The notes: a model not told the origin generated them from the sequence alone. A stretch of DNA of 64,000 bases from Nageia nagi (GCA_050084985.1 JBITNC010000001.1:197160001-197224000), one strand, 5' to 3'; shown: positions 22,831-33,926, numbered from the stretch's first letter. Numbers and translations: made by a program.

Positions 22831-23857
22831 ATTCCATGATAAAGAGGAAGAATGAAGAGTTGGTCACTTTAAGATAAAATTAATATATCTATTTCTCATT
22901 CAAAAATTAGATCATGTAATATAATACAAATTTAATGTCTGTTGAGATTCAAGAAAGTTAAGAAACATTGGGAGTTCCAAAAAATACCATGGGAATCTAA
23001 TTAGCATGGAAATTGAAGGCTCATACCTAGGATATGATATATTGTACAATTGCTTCTTCATTTTAGTGTGAAGTATTGTTATATATGTACCTAGGATATG
23101 ATATATTATATAATTTGAGAACATAATTTATATCATTAAAATTGCAAAACATAACTTTTTAATATTTATATGAGAAATGTTTATTTGGTTTTGCTACTTT
23201 GTTGGGTTTGCAATTATTGTTTAAGAGTGATTCATAAAATGAATAAGTATAAATTGAGTTAGCAAAATTAATATTCCCTTAACTTTACTCAATCAAAGGG
23301 GGTGAACTCATATTCTTAACTTATATCTATAACTTACATTTATATATTTTATATACTTAGTATCTTTTCTTCCCATGCATAAATTTTTTGTGTATATGAC
23401 CATAATTTAAATTGGGTTGATAACTTTTACATATTTTAGTTTAATTCACTCAAGCTAATTGTATGCTTAGTGGGATTAACTTTACACATTCAAATATGCA
23501 TGGGAAAGAAGTTAAATTTTAATTAGAGTCTCAAACTCATGAAAAGAAAATACTTGGGTATTTCATAATTTAGGGATACTCTAAGGACATACATATTGGA
23601 AGATAGTCTTAATTATTAACATAATATCCTTTGCATTATTAAAGAATCATATAATTATTAAATAACAATACCATAATATAGAATTATCATCATTAATTTG
23701 TATATTTCATTTGCATTTTTATGATTACTTGCTTCTTACTAACTCTTATCTCAAATACCTTGATTATATCTTGTTGAGATAATAAATATCCTTACTTGAC
23801 ATCAACATAACATCTTTACCCACCTCATAACATCAAAGTACCCCTCAATATTTATTT
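22831..23857. other. AT-rich region without a recognisable gene
   Basis: I see no supported gene. The first part may be the 3' UTR or LTR of copia E. A direct repeat, ACCTAGGATATGATATATT, occurs twice at about 23027 and 23091. The last five bases before gypsy X are TTCTA (23858-23862), its left target duplication. Confidence 0.5.
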
Positions 23858-23862
23858 TTCTA

Positions 23863-24881
23863 TGATGATCCCAAATTGATAAATCATGCTCAAACATGCC
23901 CTAAGAAAGGGACATTTGATTTCTTATTCCATATCTAGCTAATCAAACCCAAAAATAGACAAACACTCCAACATTTATCTAGTTATGGCAAAATATCAAT
24001 AATAAACCATAAATGTTCATAGCAACCCAACCTTGCACTTAGGGAGCAAGAAATATATTTAACTATGAAATTATCACTCTAGATCTAATGTCCAAGCAGT
24101 AAGAGATAAATAGCAATATGTAGACATAATATGTAATTGTAATTATATGAGAATAATAGAATCATAATAACAATATATTTTTGGTGCCTAAGGAGCTCAC
24201 AACAAGGTTTCCCCTAATAGGGTTTTTATAGATGGCTCCAGGGTCTCACCAATATCAACAATAGTAAGGCCAAGCTCAGGGCTTCCCTACTTCTCTGTGA
24301 TGGAACAACTAGAGTTCCTCTCCTAAATAGCCAAACTAAGCTTAAGGCTAGCCTTCAATCACCTTAAGAACTCTAATGTAGATTGCTTCAAAAGTGGTGA
24401 AGAAAGAGTTCTCACACTCAGTACGATAAAAGGGGGTTTATTCATAAATTTAGCATATCTCATAATGTCTAAAAGTTCTTCTTTTATAGGCAAAGAAATC
24501 CATATTCTAATCTTGCATTAAGATGATCTAACAATACAAAAGAGTGTTTTGTATGCTCTTAGTATCAACATCCAAGATGAAGAGCCTTGGGATGAATGAG
24601 ATCACATCCAAGGATTGAGAAATGCAGCATTAGAATAATAGATCCTTTAATACTTCCTAAAATTAATACCATGCATAAGGATTCCTCTTGGGGTATGACA
24701 TGGGATCTTGAAGTATCTAAATGCCTAGCATGTGGTCTTGGGATCCACATAAGCCCAACGTTTAAGGAGAAGATCTCATAAATGCCTCATAATGCCAAAT
24801 TCCTCTCTAGATGTGCCACGTCCAAGCTTGTATATCCTTATGATTCCTTAAAGATGTTGTAATCACCTAGGTGGATACTCT
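23863..24881 (-). repeat. left LTR of gypsy X, piece 1
   Basis: It starts TGATGATCCCAAATTGAT and parallels 59182-60187 of the right LTR, for example AGGGACATTTGATTTC, CACTCCAACAT and TTGGTGCCTAAGGAGCTCA. It ends with ACTCT (24877-24881), the left target duplication of copia A. Confidence 0.87.
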
Positions 24882-25379
24882 TGTTGGAATGTATAATGCA
24901 TTATTGTAAAGGTTTTGTAATAATCTTCTATGTCAGTTCACTAATACTTAAGGGTATCATTTGATACCTTAAGTATTTAAGTGAATATGATAATGTAACT
25001 TATCCTACACTCCATGTTATGAGCATGCCCCTTAGGTAAAAGGATGTGCATGTCATACTTTTATGCATTAGATAAAAAGGTGATCCAAAGAGGGATTTTG
25101 GCTTATAAATAGAAGACTCCTTCTTTGTGATCATACACCAATTTGTAGAGTAAAGCTATGCTATAGGATACTATTTAGGAGATGAGTTAGGAGATTTGTA
25201 AGAGTTCATATTTGAGATTAAAAGAGATCTAGTTAGTGGATGAACTCCTAGTTGGAGGAACCACTTACATCTTGTGTTATCTTTGTGAGATTACTTTGTG
25301 AGTTTTTTAAATGTGTATTGTGAGCTTTTATGTGATCTTGAGAGTTTAGAGTTGTTCATGTTATAGTTCAATTCTCTCA
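24882..25379 (+). repeat. 5' LTR of copia A
   Basis: It runs from TGTTGGAATG to CAATTCTCTCA, 498 bp, with a TATA box TATAAATA at 25104-25111. It matches the 3' LTR along its whole length and is followed two bases later by the primer-binding site. Confidence 0.93.
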
Positions 25380-25381
25380 TT

Positions 25382-25393
25382 TGGTATCAGAGC
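25382..25393 (+). promoter_or_regulatory. primer-binding site of copia A (tRNA-Met initiator)
   Basis: TGGTATCAGAGC, a perfect plant initiator tRNA-Met primer site, lies just inside the 5' LTR. Confidence 0.94.
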
Positions 25394-25505
25394 TTAGCAT
25401 GGAAGCTCATCTTCAACTTAGAGTTCCTTATTCTTTATCCTTCACTCCATTGTGAGGTAAAAGTGCTTCAAAGGTATAACCTTCATCTTCTCTTTATCTT
25501 GGATT

Positions 25506-25532
25506 ACTAACATATTTTTGTGTTATGTTAGT
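25506..25532 (+). promoter_or_regulatory. leader hairpin 1 of copia A
   Basis: ACTAACATA (25506-25514) and TATGTTAGT (25524-25532) form a perfect 9-bp stem with a 9-base loop, 113 bases after the primer site. The stem core is the same as in copia C, at nearly the same distance. Confidence 0.55.
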
Positions 25533-25592
25533 CTTTTTTTTAATGACAAAATTTGCTTAAAATAGCAATATATTTTTTATGCATTTTTTTTT

Positions 25593-25614
25593 ACTAACAT
25601 ATCTTATTGTTAGT
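25593..25614 (+). promoter_or_regulatory. leader hairpin 2 of copia A
   Basis: ACTAACA (25593-25599) and TGTTAGT (25608-25614) form a perfect 7-bp stem with an 8-base loop, about 200 bases after the primer site. Confidence 0.5.
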
Positions 25615-25946
25615 TGAATTTTTTAAAAAAATTAGTATAATTTTGCATATCCTTAATTTTTGAAGGTGTTATTATGTATATCAAAAGTTAGAGTAAAATA
25701 TATATATATATATACTATTTTTTTTCCTTATATTGTTATTTTTTTGTGCCTATCTTAGTTCTTTTATCAAATAGTTGTATTCTATGAATCTTTTCTACAA
25801 CTATTTTGATACTAAAAATGAAAGTAATTATTCTTTTACTACTACATTTTTTTACAATGTTTGCATTTCATTGTGAGAAGGGAGTTTATATAAAAACAAA
25901 TTAATGAAAAATAAAAATAAAAAAGGAGAAAGGGGGGGATTTTTAG

Positions 25947-25949
<3 letters not shown>

Positions 25950-26006
<57 letters not shown>
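25950..26006. repeat. (TA)n microsatellite, about 28 units
   Basis: An uninterrupted TA dinucleotide tract lies in the leader of copia A. It is likely length-variable. Confidence 0.95.
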
Positions 26007-26008
<2 letters not shown>

Positions 26009-26075
26009 CTTTTAAAATATTTCTAAAGACTTTTTAAAATCTTTTATTTTTGAAAACAATATTTTTTCAAGGGGA

Positions 26076-26640
26076 GGAAGTCGACTAGCTATTGGTCGAC
26101 CAAACCCCACCCCTCTCTCCTCTCAGGCGGTGGCAGCAGATTCAGTATGCCATTTTTGGTCACCCTCTTAGTGTGGATCCTTTTTGCATGCAGCCCTCGT
26201 CTTGTCTTGCATAGAACCCTTGCCTTCTCCTTCTCCTCTAATCTTGTGTAGCTTCCATCCTCTACTCCATGTTAAGCAAGTTTCCTCTGGTCTTACGTAG
26301 CCTGGCCTGACTGAAAGCCTCTTTGTTGCCCTCCACCTACCCTTATTTTTTTATTTCACAAGTCCAAATTTCTACTGCAGCTATCGTGTTGATCAAAATG
26401 CTTCATAGAAAAGGAGGTCATAGACCAAAAAAAAAGGCTGACAGACTCTCTCAACAAGGGTTTGCGAGTTGAAGCAAGGACACCATTAAACAAAAAATTG
26501 AGGAATTCCATTGGTGAAAGAAAATTCCTCATAAAGAAGATCATAGTTGCTTTTTCCCTCAGGTCCCCTTTGCTTCTTTCCCTAAGACATTAAATTTTTT
26601 AGTAAGTGGGAGGCCAACGAGCAGCATCCACACTTGGCCA
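26076..26640. other. GC-rich island in the leader of copia A
   Basis: About 560 bp, richer in C and CpG than the surroundings, begin with two GTCGAC palindromes 12 bases apart. No protein is recognisable. It lies 0.7-1.2 kb after the primer site, roughly where copia C has its own island. I could not align the two islands by eye. Confidence 0.45.
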
Positions 26641-27756
26641 GCGTATTCCCCTCCTTTATTCCTACGCACTTGTCATTGATGTTGTGAATGACTCCCACCT
26701 CTCATTATTTTTCTTCCTTAAATTTTTTTTTTGGTGGGTGTCATCATTTGTTTTCTTCTTTGCTTGGCAAACAAGTTTATTATGATAAGCTTCTTAAATT
26801 CATGGAGTATGAAAACAAACAACATTAAAAGTTTTACATTTACTTGAAGTATGGGTATCCATATTCAATTTTTTAAGATTTGTATCCTTTTCCTTTAAAT
26901 GCTTGAGTTAGTATTTTCTTTATATGGAGTGTTTGAGGTAGAATTGCATTAAATATATCTTATTTTTCTCTCAAGTGCTAGTAAGAGCATAATTGCCTAT
27001 TAAACATTTGTTTAAATGGAGAAAATTATGAAGTGAATTTTTTTAAATAAATAATTTTAAGCATTAATGCTCCATAGTTAAAAGAGATTTTTTTTAACTA
27101 TATTTTAAAAGCAAATTTTTAACTTAGATATTTTTGAATGTAATTGTTTAAATTTTTTAGAAGTAATTTTTTCCTTTACTTTGAATTACAATCTTGCCTT
27201 GGATAAATTTTTAACAATCTTATGCAATCTTTTAGCATTAAAATTACAAAATGCAATAGTGGCATTGTTACCTTCAAAATTACTTGCAATAAAATATGCA
27301 TTTTTTAGTAAGCATTTATTGAAAGGATCATTTTTTTTAAAGTAAAAAGGGAGATATCAATGAGCCTTTTACTTAATTTTTTGTTGATCCTTTATGCTTA
27401 GAATGCATATTTATCTCTTAGAACCTTTTTTTTGCTTTTGTAAATGATGCATGCTTAAAACTTAATTTTTTAAGTTAATGAGGCATGCGTAGGACTTAAT
27501 TTTTTAAGATGCATGTTGAGTATTTATTTTTTATGCAAAGTTAACTTATGCAAATTTATGAAATTAATGCATGTTTATGCTTAAGTATTTATCTTTTTTT
27601 TATGAAAGAGTGTACTTGTGCAAAATTAAGAATGATGTAAAAGATGTCCTTTAGAGGTTGGTAAACAAAACCCATTGGACGCTTAGGTTTCAAATTTTAA
27701 ATGGATGATGTTTTACTTATGCTCTTTACTTCATATTTGCATTTTGGTTTATTTGC

Positions 27757-28185
27757 TTATGCAAACAAAAATATAAACATTGATATGAGCAACCCCCTTA
27801 AAATAAATACATCTGCATGTACATTTTGCAACATGACTTGTTTTGAGAGCCATGAGGTGAAGATAGGTAGACTGAAGCTTTTAAGTTTGATAATCCAAAT
27901 GGTGAAAAGTTCATACTTCTCAATTACCCTTAAGTCCTCTGTTGGTCTGGATATAACTCCAATAGGTGAACAGACATGTGTGTAGTGATACCACATGTCC
28001 ATTCAAGGATTATCTTTATAACCTAGGATGACAACTTGAAACCTAATCAAGATTAATAATTTGAACGATCCAATAAACATTATAACTTTGAAAAATAGTA
28101 GGTACTTCTCCTTGTGAGAGTATAATACTGACCAAGGAAAACTAGTTAAAGATTGGTAGTACTTGAGCTCCTCTTGTGTGGGCAT
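27757..28185 (-). other. antisense reading frame in the leader of copia A
   Basis: Opposite to copia A, one frame runs from 28185 to 27757 with a single TGA at 28003-28005. The first part reads PTQEELKYYQSLTSFPWSVL and YSHKEKYLLFFKVIMFIGS. The second part reads MDMWYHYTHVCSP and SRPTEDLRVIEKYELFTIWI and ends in a hydrophobic tail (LLISMFIFLFA). Copia C has the corresponding antisense frame: over the 32 residues from the Gly before the RPTE/KPTE motif, 19 are identical and several others conservative. I do not recognise the protein. Extra antisense genes are known in other plant LTR elements but lie elsewhere or are unrelated as far as I can tell. Confidence 0.42.
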
Positions 28186-28436
28186 CCAGGTGAAGGCCTA
28201 ATTTTTAGACAAAAAAACAAGCCTCAATAATGTCACTCTACATCTACGGTTCTTAAGATGAGAAATGTATTTGGGTACATGGATTATTATTTGAGTTGTA
28301 AAACATTTACACTTGTGAATCAAATCAAGCATGTCTCTAGTGTTAAATTTAACATGTATTATTTAGTTAAAACTTAACATATAATGTTGTTTATTAAACT
28401 ACATGTTTATTATTTTTTCACATTCTTATGTAGCAA

Positions 28437-29395
28437 ATGGGAGACTCCTTTTTATCCAAACACATTCTTGATAGTTCCAACTTTGAGATTTGAGAACTTT
28501 GAATGAAAGTTGAATTACAGGAAAGAAAGCTTTGGTAAATAGTGAATGAAAACCTTGTACCTCCTCCAGATGAGAAGGCACTAAAGGCTTACAACATGAA
28601 GATTTAGTTGGTAACCTTGATGATCTTCCATGCAGTTTCAAATGATATGCTCCTAATGATTTTCTTTCCAATCTCGATAAAAAAAGCTTGGGATAAGCTT
28701 AAGCAAATCTACCTTGGTTCAAAGTTTTTAAGAAGGTTTACCATTATCTAAAATTTGCTTCAATCTCATTAAGGGGAAGATGAAAATGTTTCCATATACT
28801 TGAATAAAATCATTGACCTAAGAACTCAACTTGTTATTTATAGATGCAATTGGATCAATGATGAGTTCTTGGTCTTCCTCATTCTTCAAAGCCTTTCTTA
28901 AAAGTTTGAAAACTTTTTAACGGTTATGAAAATAAGGCTTGATGATAAAGAAGAAGTCTTATCCCTTGAGAACCTTTCTAGGTTCCTTTTGAAGTATGAG
29001 AAAACTCTTAATAAAAAGGTGTTGATCTCTTTTCTAAAGGATAATAATGTTACACTAGGAGCAACCAAAACTTCTTTCAATAAGAAGTTCAATCATCATA
29101 AGAAATCTTATCCTTCTTCCTCCAAAAGATTTGAGAAAAGAGGCAATGGAAACAATAGCAATAGGAATAATGGCAACAACAAGAACATCAAAAATAATAG
29201 TAGGAATAACAAAAATAATAACCATTTCAAGTAAAGAGATGGAAAAGACAAAACAAAAAATCCATATCTTAAGGAAAAGTTTGATGGTAATTGTAACTAT
29301 TATGGTATCAAAGGTCATAAAGAAATTGATTGCTATAAAAAGAAAAGAGAGAAAAAGAATAATGGTAATGAAAATATAAATAACTTCAAAGGAAA
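28437..29395 (+). pseudogene. copia A gag, degraded
   Basis: The ATG at 28437 starts MGDSF, the same start as in copia B. Gag then reads KAWDKLKQIYLGSKFLRRFT, SIYLNKIIDLRTQLVI and MKIRLDDKEEVLSLENLSRF, a UBN2-type copia gag. The open stretch 28926-29234 ends in an Asn-rich, basic tail. The zinc knuckle reads CNYYGIKGHKEIDC near 29296, so the second Cys of CxxCxxxxHxxxxC is Tyr. Stops in the first third and a frameshift near 29230 inactivate it. Gag would form the virus-like particle. Confidence 0.87.
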
Positions 29396-29820
29396 GAAGA
29401 ATATTCAAGTTGGTTTTCCTGTAGTGCTCTACTCCATGTCTCACTTTTTTCATCTGATTGGATTATTGATTCTAGTTGCACTAATCACCTATGCTTTGAA
29501 AAGAAAAAGTTTGAGAACTTTCATAAGTATAGAAAATATGCGGTTGTGATAGATGATAACTCTACCCTTGAAGTCTAAGGAATTAGGAGTGTGTTGATTT
29601 ACAAAAAGGTCCTTGATAATGTGCTCTATGTTCTTAAGCTTAGGATGAACCTTCTCTTCATGATCCAAGTTGTTAGAAAAGGGTACTGTTTTGAGTTTGA
29701 ATCTCAATCCTGGTGCATTAAAAAAGGACTTACCACATTGGTTAAAGGATTAGTGAAAGATGATCTCTACATTGTAGATCAAATTTCATCAAAGATGTGT
29801 CTTGCTACAAGTGTGTGTTC
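29396..29820 (+). pseudogene. copia A protease region, degraded
   Basis: Near 29460 the frame reads DWIIDSSCTNHLCFEKKKF, where DSG is the expected start of the aspartic protease active site, so Gly has become Ser. VIDDNSTLEV-stop-GI follows, then an open frame 29591-29824 with LYVLKLRMNLLFMIQVVRKG. This is the protease and its link to integrase. It is inactive because of the stop and the changed motif. Confidence 0.78.
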
Positions 29821-30668
29821 TTAAAGGAAATCTTTGGTACCAACATTTAGGGCATCTTAGCCATAAGAGTATTTAAATTATAAAAGACCAAGAACTTGTG
29901 AAAGGTTTGCCTTCAATTTCTCCTTCGATTTATCTATGCAAGAAGTGCATTCTTCGCAAGATGCATAGATAAAAGTTTGAAAAAGATAAGGCAACAAGAC
30001 CATCTCAACCTCTTCAACTTGCGCATTCAGATTTAATGGATCCATTTCAGTTTAAGTCACTTGGAGGAGCATATTACATCTTGACCTTCATTGATGACTT
30101 TAATAGAATGACTTTTGGATATCTACTTGAGCACAAGGATCAAACCTTTAAGAGTTTTAAGATTTTTAAGGTTTTTATTGAGAATCAAACTAACCTTAAA
30201 ATCAAGATGTTGAGATCAAATAATGGGAGAGAATATAATAGTAATGACTTCAATGACTATTGTGCTAAGTATGGAATCAAGAGGAAATTTATAATTTCTT
30301 ACACTCTTCAGCAAAATGGTGTTGCCAAAAGGAAAATTAGAATAATTATGAAAATGGCTAGATGCATATTGGGTAATCTTCTTAGTTTCTTATGAGGTGA
30401 AGCTATGAGCACTACTATTTACACCTTGAATAGGTATCCCACAAAATTTGTTCATGGTAAAACTCCTTTTGAGACATGGGCAAGAAGAAAACCTAACATT
30501 TCTCACCTTAGGGTGTTTGGTTGTGAAGCATTCTCCCACATTATTTCTGAGAAAATAAAAAAGTTGGATAAAAGAGCTAAAAATTGCATCTTTATGGGTT
30601 ATGACAGTCAGCATAAAGGTTACAAGCTCTATTATCTATCTTACAAAGTAGTGTTCATTAAGATGTAA
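29821..30668 (+). pseudogene. copia A integrase, degraded
   Basis: The zinc region reads YQHLGHLSHKSI and LCKKCILRKM, with the HHCC residues present. The first catalytic Asp is kept in AHSDLMDP (30025). The second position is Asn (LRSNNGREY, 30212), and the Glu position reads Lys (QNGVAKRKIR, 30320). The frame 30036-30395 is open, with ILTFIDDFNRMTFGYL. After a stop at 30393, the post-core region continues IYTLNRYPTKF, HLRVFGCEAFSHI and CIFMGYDSQHKGYKLY to 30668. Two of the three catalytic residues are missing, so the protein could not have catalysed integration. Confidence 0.88.
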
Positions 30669-30879
30669 AGTTCAATGAACTTCCTACAAAATCTACTTCT
30701 AATGAGGATGTTGATGATCCAAATGACTCGTTAGTTGCTCTTAGCTAGTTGGATATTAATATGACAAATCATCTCAAGACCAAATTCTCCAAAATAAAGG
30801 GTAACAAGGAGAATGACCTTGAATAAATCCTTCTTTTCCAAGATTAACAATAAGCATGAGCCCTCATCCTTCAAATAAG

Positions 30880-31738
30880 CTTCAAAGCATGAGTGATAGA
30901 TGGAAGCCATAAAAGTGGAGTATGCAACACTTTTGAAAAATAAAACTTAGAACATGGTTCCTTATCCCAATGAGAAGAATGTGATTAGCAATAAGTGGAT
31001 CTACAAAATCAAGTTTAATTCAGTTAATGATATTCAGAAATACAAGGTAAGGTTATTAGCCAAAGGTTTTACTCGAAAATGTAGTGTAGATTATGAAAAA
31101 ACCTTTGTTTCCATAGCAAAGATGCCTACTGTAAGAATTATCCTTACTCTTTCTGTAGCTCAAGGATGGAAAGTTTTTCAACTTGACATTAAGAGTGCAT
31201 TTCTCAATGGTGACATAGATGTGGAAATCTTCATGAATCAACTAGAAGGGTTCATTGTGAAAGGTAAAGAGTCCTTTGTGTGCAAACTAAAAAAGTTATT
31301 ATATGGACTTAAATAAGCACCTAGAGCTTGGTACAGAAATATTTCAAGGTATTTTGTAGACATTGGTTTCTCTAAGTGCTTTTCAAACTCTGATTTATGT
31401 GTTCACTCAAGGAAAAGATGTGGTCTTGATTCTCTTTTATGTGGATGATCTTTTGATAACTAAGAATAATGAAGAAATCATTCAAGAGTGCATATCCAAA
31501 CTTAAGGCAACATTTGAAATGACTGATCTTGGTCTCTTGCACTACTATCTTGGAATGCAAGTGTATCAATATAAGAATTATACTTATCTCAGTCAATCTA
31601 AGTATATATCATACATCTTGCAAAAGTTTAGAATGGAAGAATGTAAATTTGTTGCTATCCTAATCTCTCCTAAAATCATTATTTCTCTGAGCTCCAACTC
31701 TCAGTTGGTTAATGCTATAGCTTACAGGTAATTAATTG
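30880..31738 (+). pseudogene. copia A reverse transcriptase, degraded
   Basis: After a degraded linker the RT reads VEYATLLKNKT-stop. The open frame 30954-31316 holds SNKWIYKIKFNSV, VDYEKTFVSIAKMPTVRI and LDIKSAFLNGDIDVEIFMNQ (first catalytic Asp in LDIKSAF). A stop interrupts LKKLLYGLK-stop-APRAWY, and a frameshift follows. The second open frame 31363-31731 carries LILFYVDDLLI, LHYYLGMQVYQYKNYTYLSQ and LSSNSQLVNAIAYR. All metal-binding residues are present, but the frame is broken. Confidence 0.89.
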
Positions 31739-32400
31739 GTAGTCTTCTATATTTGACTATTTTCAGGCTAGATATTACCTTTATAGTGAATCTGATTACA
31801 TGATTCATGTAGAAACCGTATTTTGAGCACCTTAATGCTATTAAACAAATCTTGAGGTATGTTGCAGGGACTAAGGATCATGCTCTCAAGTATTCTAAGT
31901 TGCCCTCATTTATTCTCTCTAGATTCTTAGATTCTAATTATGGGGGAGATAGAGATGATAGGAAATCAACCTCTATGTATGTGTTTAGCATTGGTTTAGG
32001 TGCTCTCTCTTGAGCTTTTAAGAAGTAATCTGCTATTTCTCTTTCTACCATAGAAGCTAAATACTATGCCATGTCTATTGTAGCCCAAGAAGCCATTTAG
32101 CTAAGGCATATTTTGAAAGAAATTAGGTATGAGCAAGGTGGCTTATCTTTGATTTCTTCATATAATCATATGGCTATTTCTTTGGCTAAAAATCATATGT
32201 TCCATTAAAGAATAAAATATGTGGAAATCCATGCCTATTTTATCAGGGAGAAGGTTCTTGATGGCATCATACACTTCAAGTATTATCCATCCACCTTGAA
32301 CTCTGCTGATTTGTTCACCCTCCTGAAATCTCAATTCTATAAGCTTAAGGATGCTAATGGGTTGGTGAAGTTTCCCTCAAGGGGGAGTGAAGTTCTAATT
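31739..32400 (+). pseudogene. copia A RNase H, degraded
   Basis: The sequence reads SLLYLTIFRLDITFIVNLIT, EHLNAIKQILRYVAGTKDHA, DSNYGGDRDDRKSTSMYVFS, AISLSTIEAKYYAMSIVAQE and KNHMFH-stop-RIKYVEIH. The last frame (32221-32424) ends DLFTLLKSQFYKLKDANG and VKFPSRGSEV. It has at least five stops. It is the C-terminal enzyme of pol and degrades the RNA template during cDNA synthesis. Confidence 0.87.
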
Positions 32401-32480
32401 TTTATGTTGAATTCATATTTGTGATGACAACTTCACCCCTAGAAGGATTTTTTATGTTGTATAGTGTTGATTTTATTGTA

Positions 32481-32645
32481 CACGTTCATGGTAAGTTTGC
32501 TTTTTATAAGGAACTTATTGTACAAATTTTTAAAGCAAAAATATTGGCCAATCTAGCACTATTCAGTTATCCATATGTGAGTAACTCTTATGTGTCTTTT
32601 GACACTGTTCAGATATTCATATTTGAGAAACTTGTATGTGCATAT
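32481..32645 (+). repeat. tandem repeats in the 3' UTR of copia A
   Basis: Two to three diverged units share the core ACT(A/G)TTCAG(T/A)(T/A)AT(C/T)CATAT followed by TGAG(T/A)AACT. They match the repeat core of the D, B and C 3' UTRs. Confidence 0.65.
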
Positions 32646-33107
32646 TTTATTTTGTAATGATAATCAACACATGTTTTATATACAGTACGTGACTATGAGT
32701 TTTTGCTTACAATCTTCATGATAACTTATAGTGCGCCATTGATTAGTTCATGATGGCATTTATGTGATTCATCTATCTTTGTTGATATGAATATGATTGC
32801 ATCTAACTAATTTTGTTATTTGAGAGGCTTATGACCTACAGTTTCCTTTGAGATTATAGGTTACTTACTTTGGGTATGCAAGCTCTTGGAGACTCTTCAT
32901 AACTTCCAATTGGATGACTATTTCATGTATATTGAAACTAATTATGGTTTGTATTTGGCAAAGTAGTGAGTCTCAAACTAGATCTTTCTTACTTCACAAT
33001 ATGTAAAAAGTTATCATCTTCGTTGTATATGTTTAGAGGAGAACTCTCTTAATTTTTCTCTTTCTTCTCTCTTATTCATTGTATCCCAATATTGCATTAA
33101 GAGGGAG

Positions 33108-33592
33108 TGTTGGAATGTATAATGCATTATTGTAAAGGTTTTGTAATAATCTTCTTTGTAAGTTTATTAATACTTAAAGGTATCATTTGATACCTTAAGT
33201 ATTTAAGTGAATATGATAATGTAACTTATCCTACACTCCATGTCATAAGCATTGCCTTTTGGTAAAAGGATGTGCATGTCATGCTTTTGTACATTAGATA
33301 AAAGGGTGATCCAAAGAGGGATTTTGGTCTATAAATAGAAGGCTTGCTCTTTGTGATCATACACCAATTTGTGGAGTAAAGCTATGTTATAGGATAGTGT
33401 TTAGAAGATGAGTTACAAGAATTATAAGAGTTCATATTTAAGATTAAAACAGATCTAGTTAGTGGATGTACTACTAGTTAGAGGAACCACTTACATCTTG
33501 TGTTATCTTTGTGAGTTTGTTAGATGTGTATTGTGAACTTTCATATGATCTTGGGAGTTTAGAGTTGTTCATGTTATATTTCAATTCTCTCA
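33108..33592 (+). repeat. 3' LTR of copia A
   Basis: It runs from TGTTGGAATG to CAATTCTCTCA, 485 bp, after a GAGGGAG polypurine tract, with a TATA box TATAAATA at 33330-33337. It is followed by TSD ACTCT (33593-33597). Confidence 0.93.
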
Positions 33593-33926
33593 ACTCTACC
33601 TTGAAGAGAGGAGAATTAATGATAAAAGGACCATTTAATGCTAATATTACATTCATCAAAGTCAAAATTATGTAACACCTCATTAAAGGAGATTAATACT
33701 ACATTTACAAATATAATTACCTTGGTATCAATAATACAATATTATTGACATAATTAGGTACTCAAATATACATAATAAAATAATAAAAAGACCCAACATT
33801 CCATAATTAGATAATTTTAACTAAGTATTTAAGTGGAACTTACAATAATTGGCCAAAACTACTAAAATAGAAAAAAATCATGCCTAAGCTACTGTTCCCA
33901 TTTATTAGAGGTGAAATGGGAAAAAT
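33593..33926 (-). repeat. left LTR of gypsy X, piece 2
   Basis: It starts with TSD ACTCT and continues ACCTTGAAGAGAGGAGAATT, matching 60183-60515 of the right LTR (ACCTCGAAGAGAGGAGCATT). It ends AAAAT, the left target duplication of copia B. Confidence 0.87.

Larger units (their letters stand above)
25394..28436 (+). other. 5' leader of copia A
   Basis: Three kilobases lie between the primer site and gag. The leader holds two hairpins, an uninterrupted TA repeat, a GC-rich island, imperfect repeats around 27440-27580 (ACTTAATTTTTTAAG twice, each next to a GCATGC or GCATG motif) and an antisense reading frame. Its last 0.8 kb is alignable with the leader of copia C. Such long leaders are known in some plant copia lineages. 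Confidence 0.75.
24882..33592 (+). mobile_element. copia element A, complete with TSD
   Basis: This is an 8.7-kb element with two well-matched LTRs (24882-25379 and 33108-33592), a perfect tRNA-Met primer site, a 3-kb leader, gag, protease, integrase, reverse transcriptase, RNase H, a repeat-bearing 3' UTR and a polypurine tract. ACTCT flanks it on both sides (24877-24881 and 33593-33597). Coding regions have stops and frameshifts, so it is inactive, but its two LTRs look more alike than those of B and C, which suggests a more recent insertion. It sits in the left LTR of gypsy X. Confidence 0.93.

Noticed and set aside
25950-26006. Long TA tract considered as an origin or matrix attachment site
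   Set aside because: A simple microsatellite in a retrotransposon leader explains it. Nothing else supports a special function.
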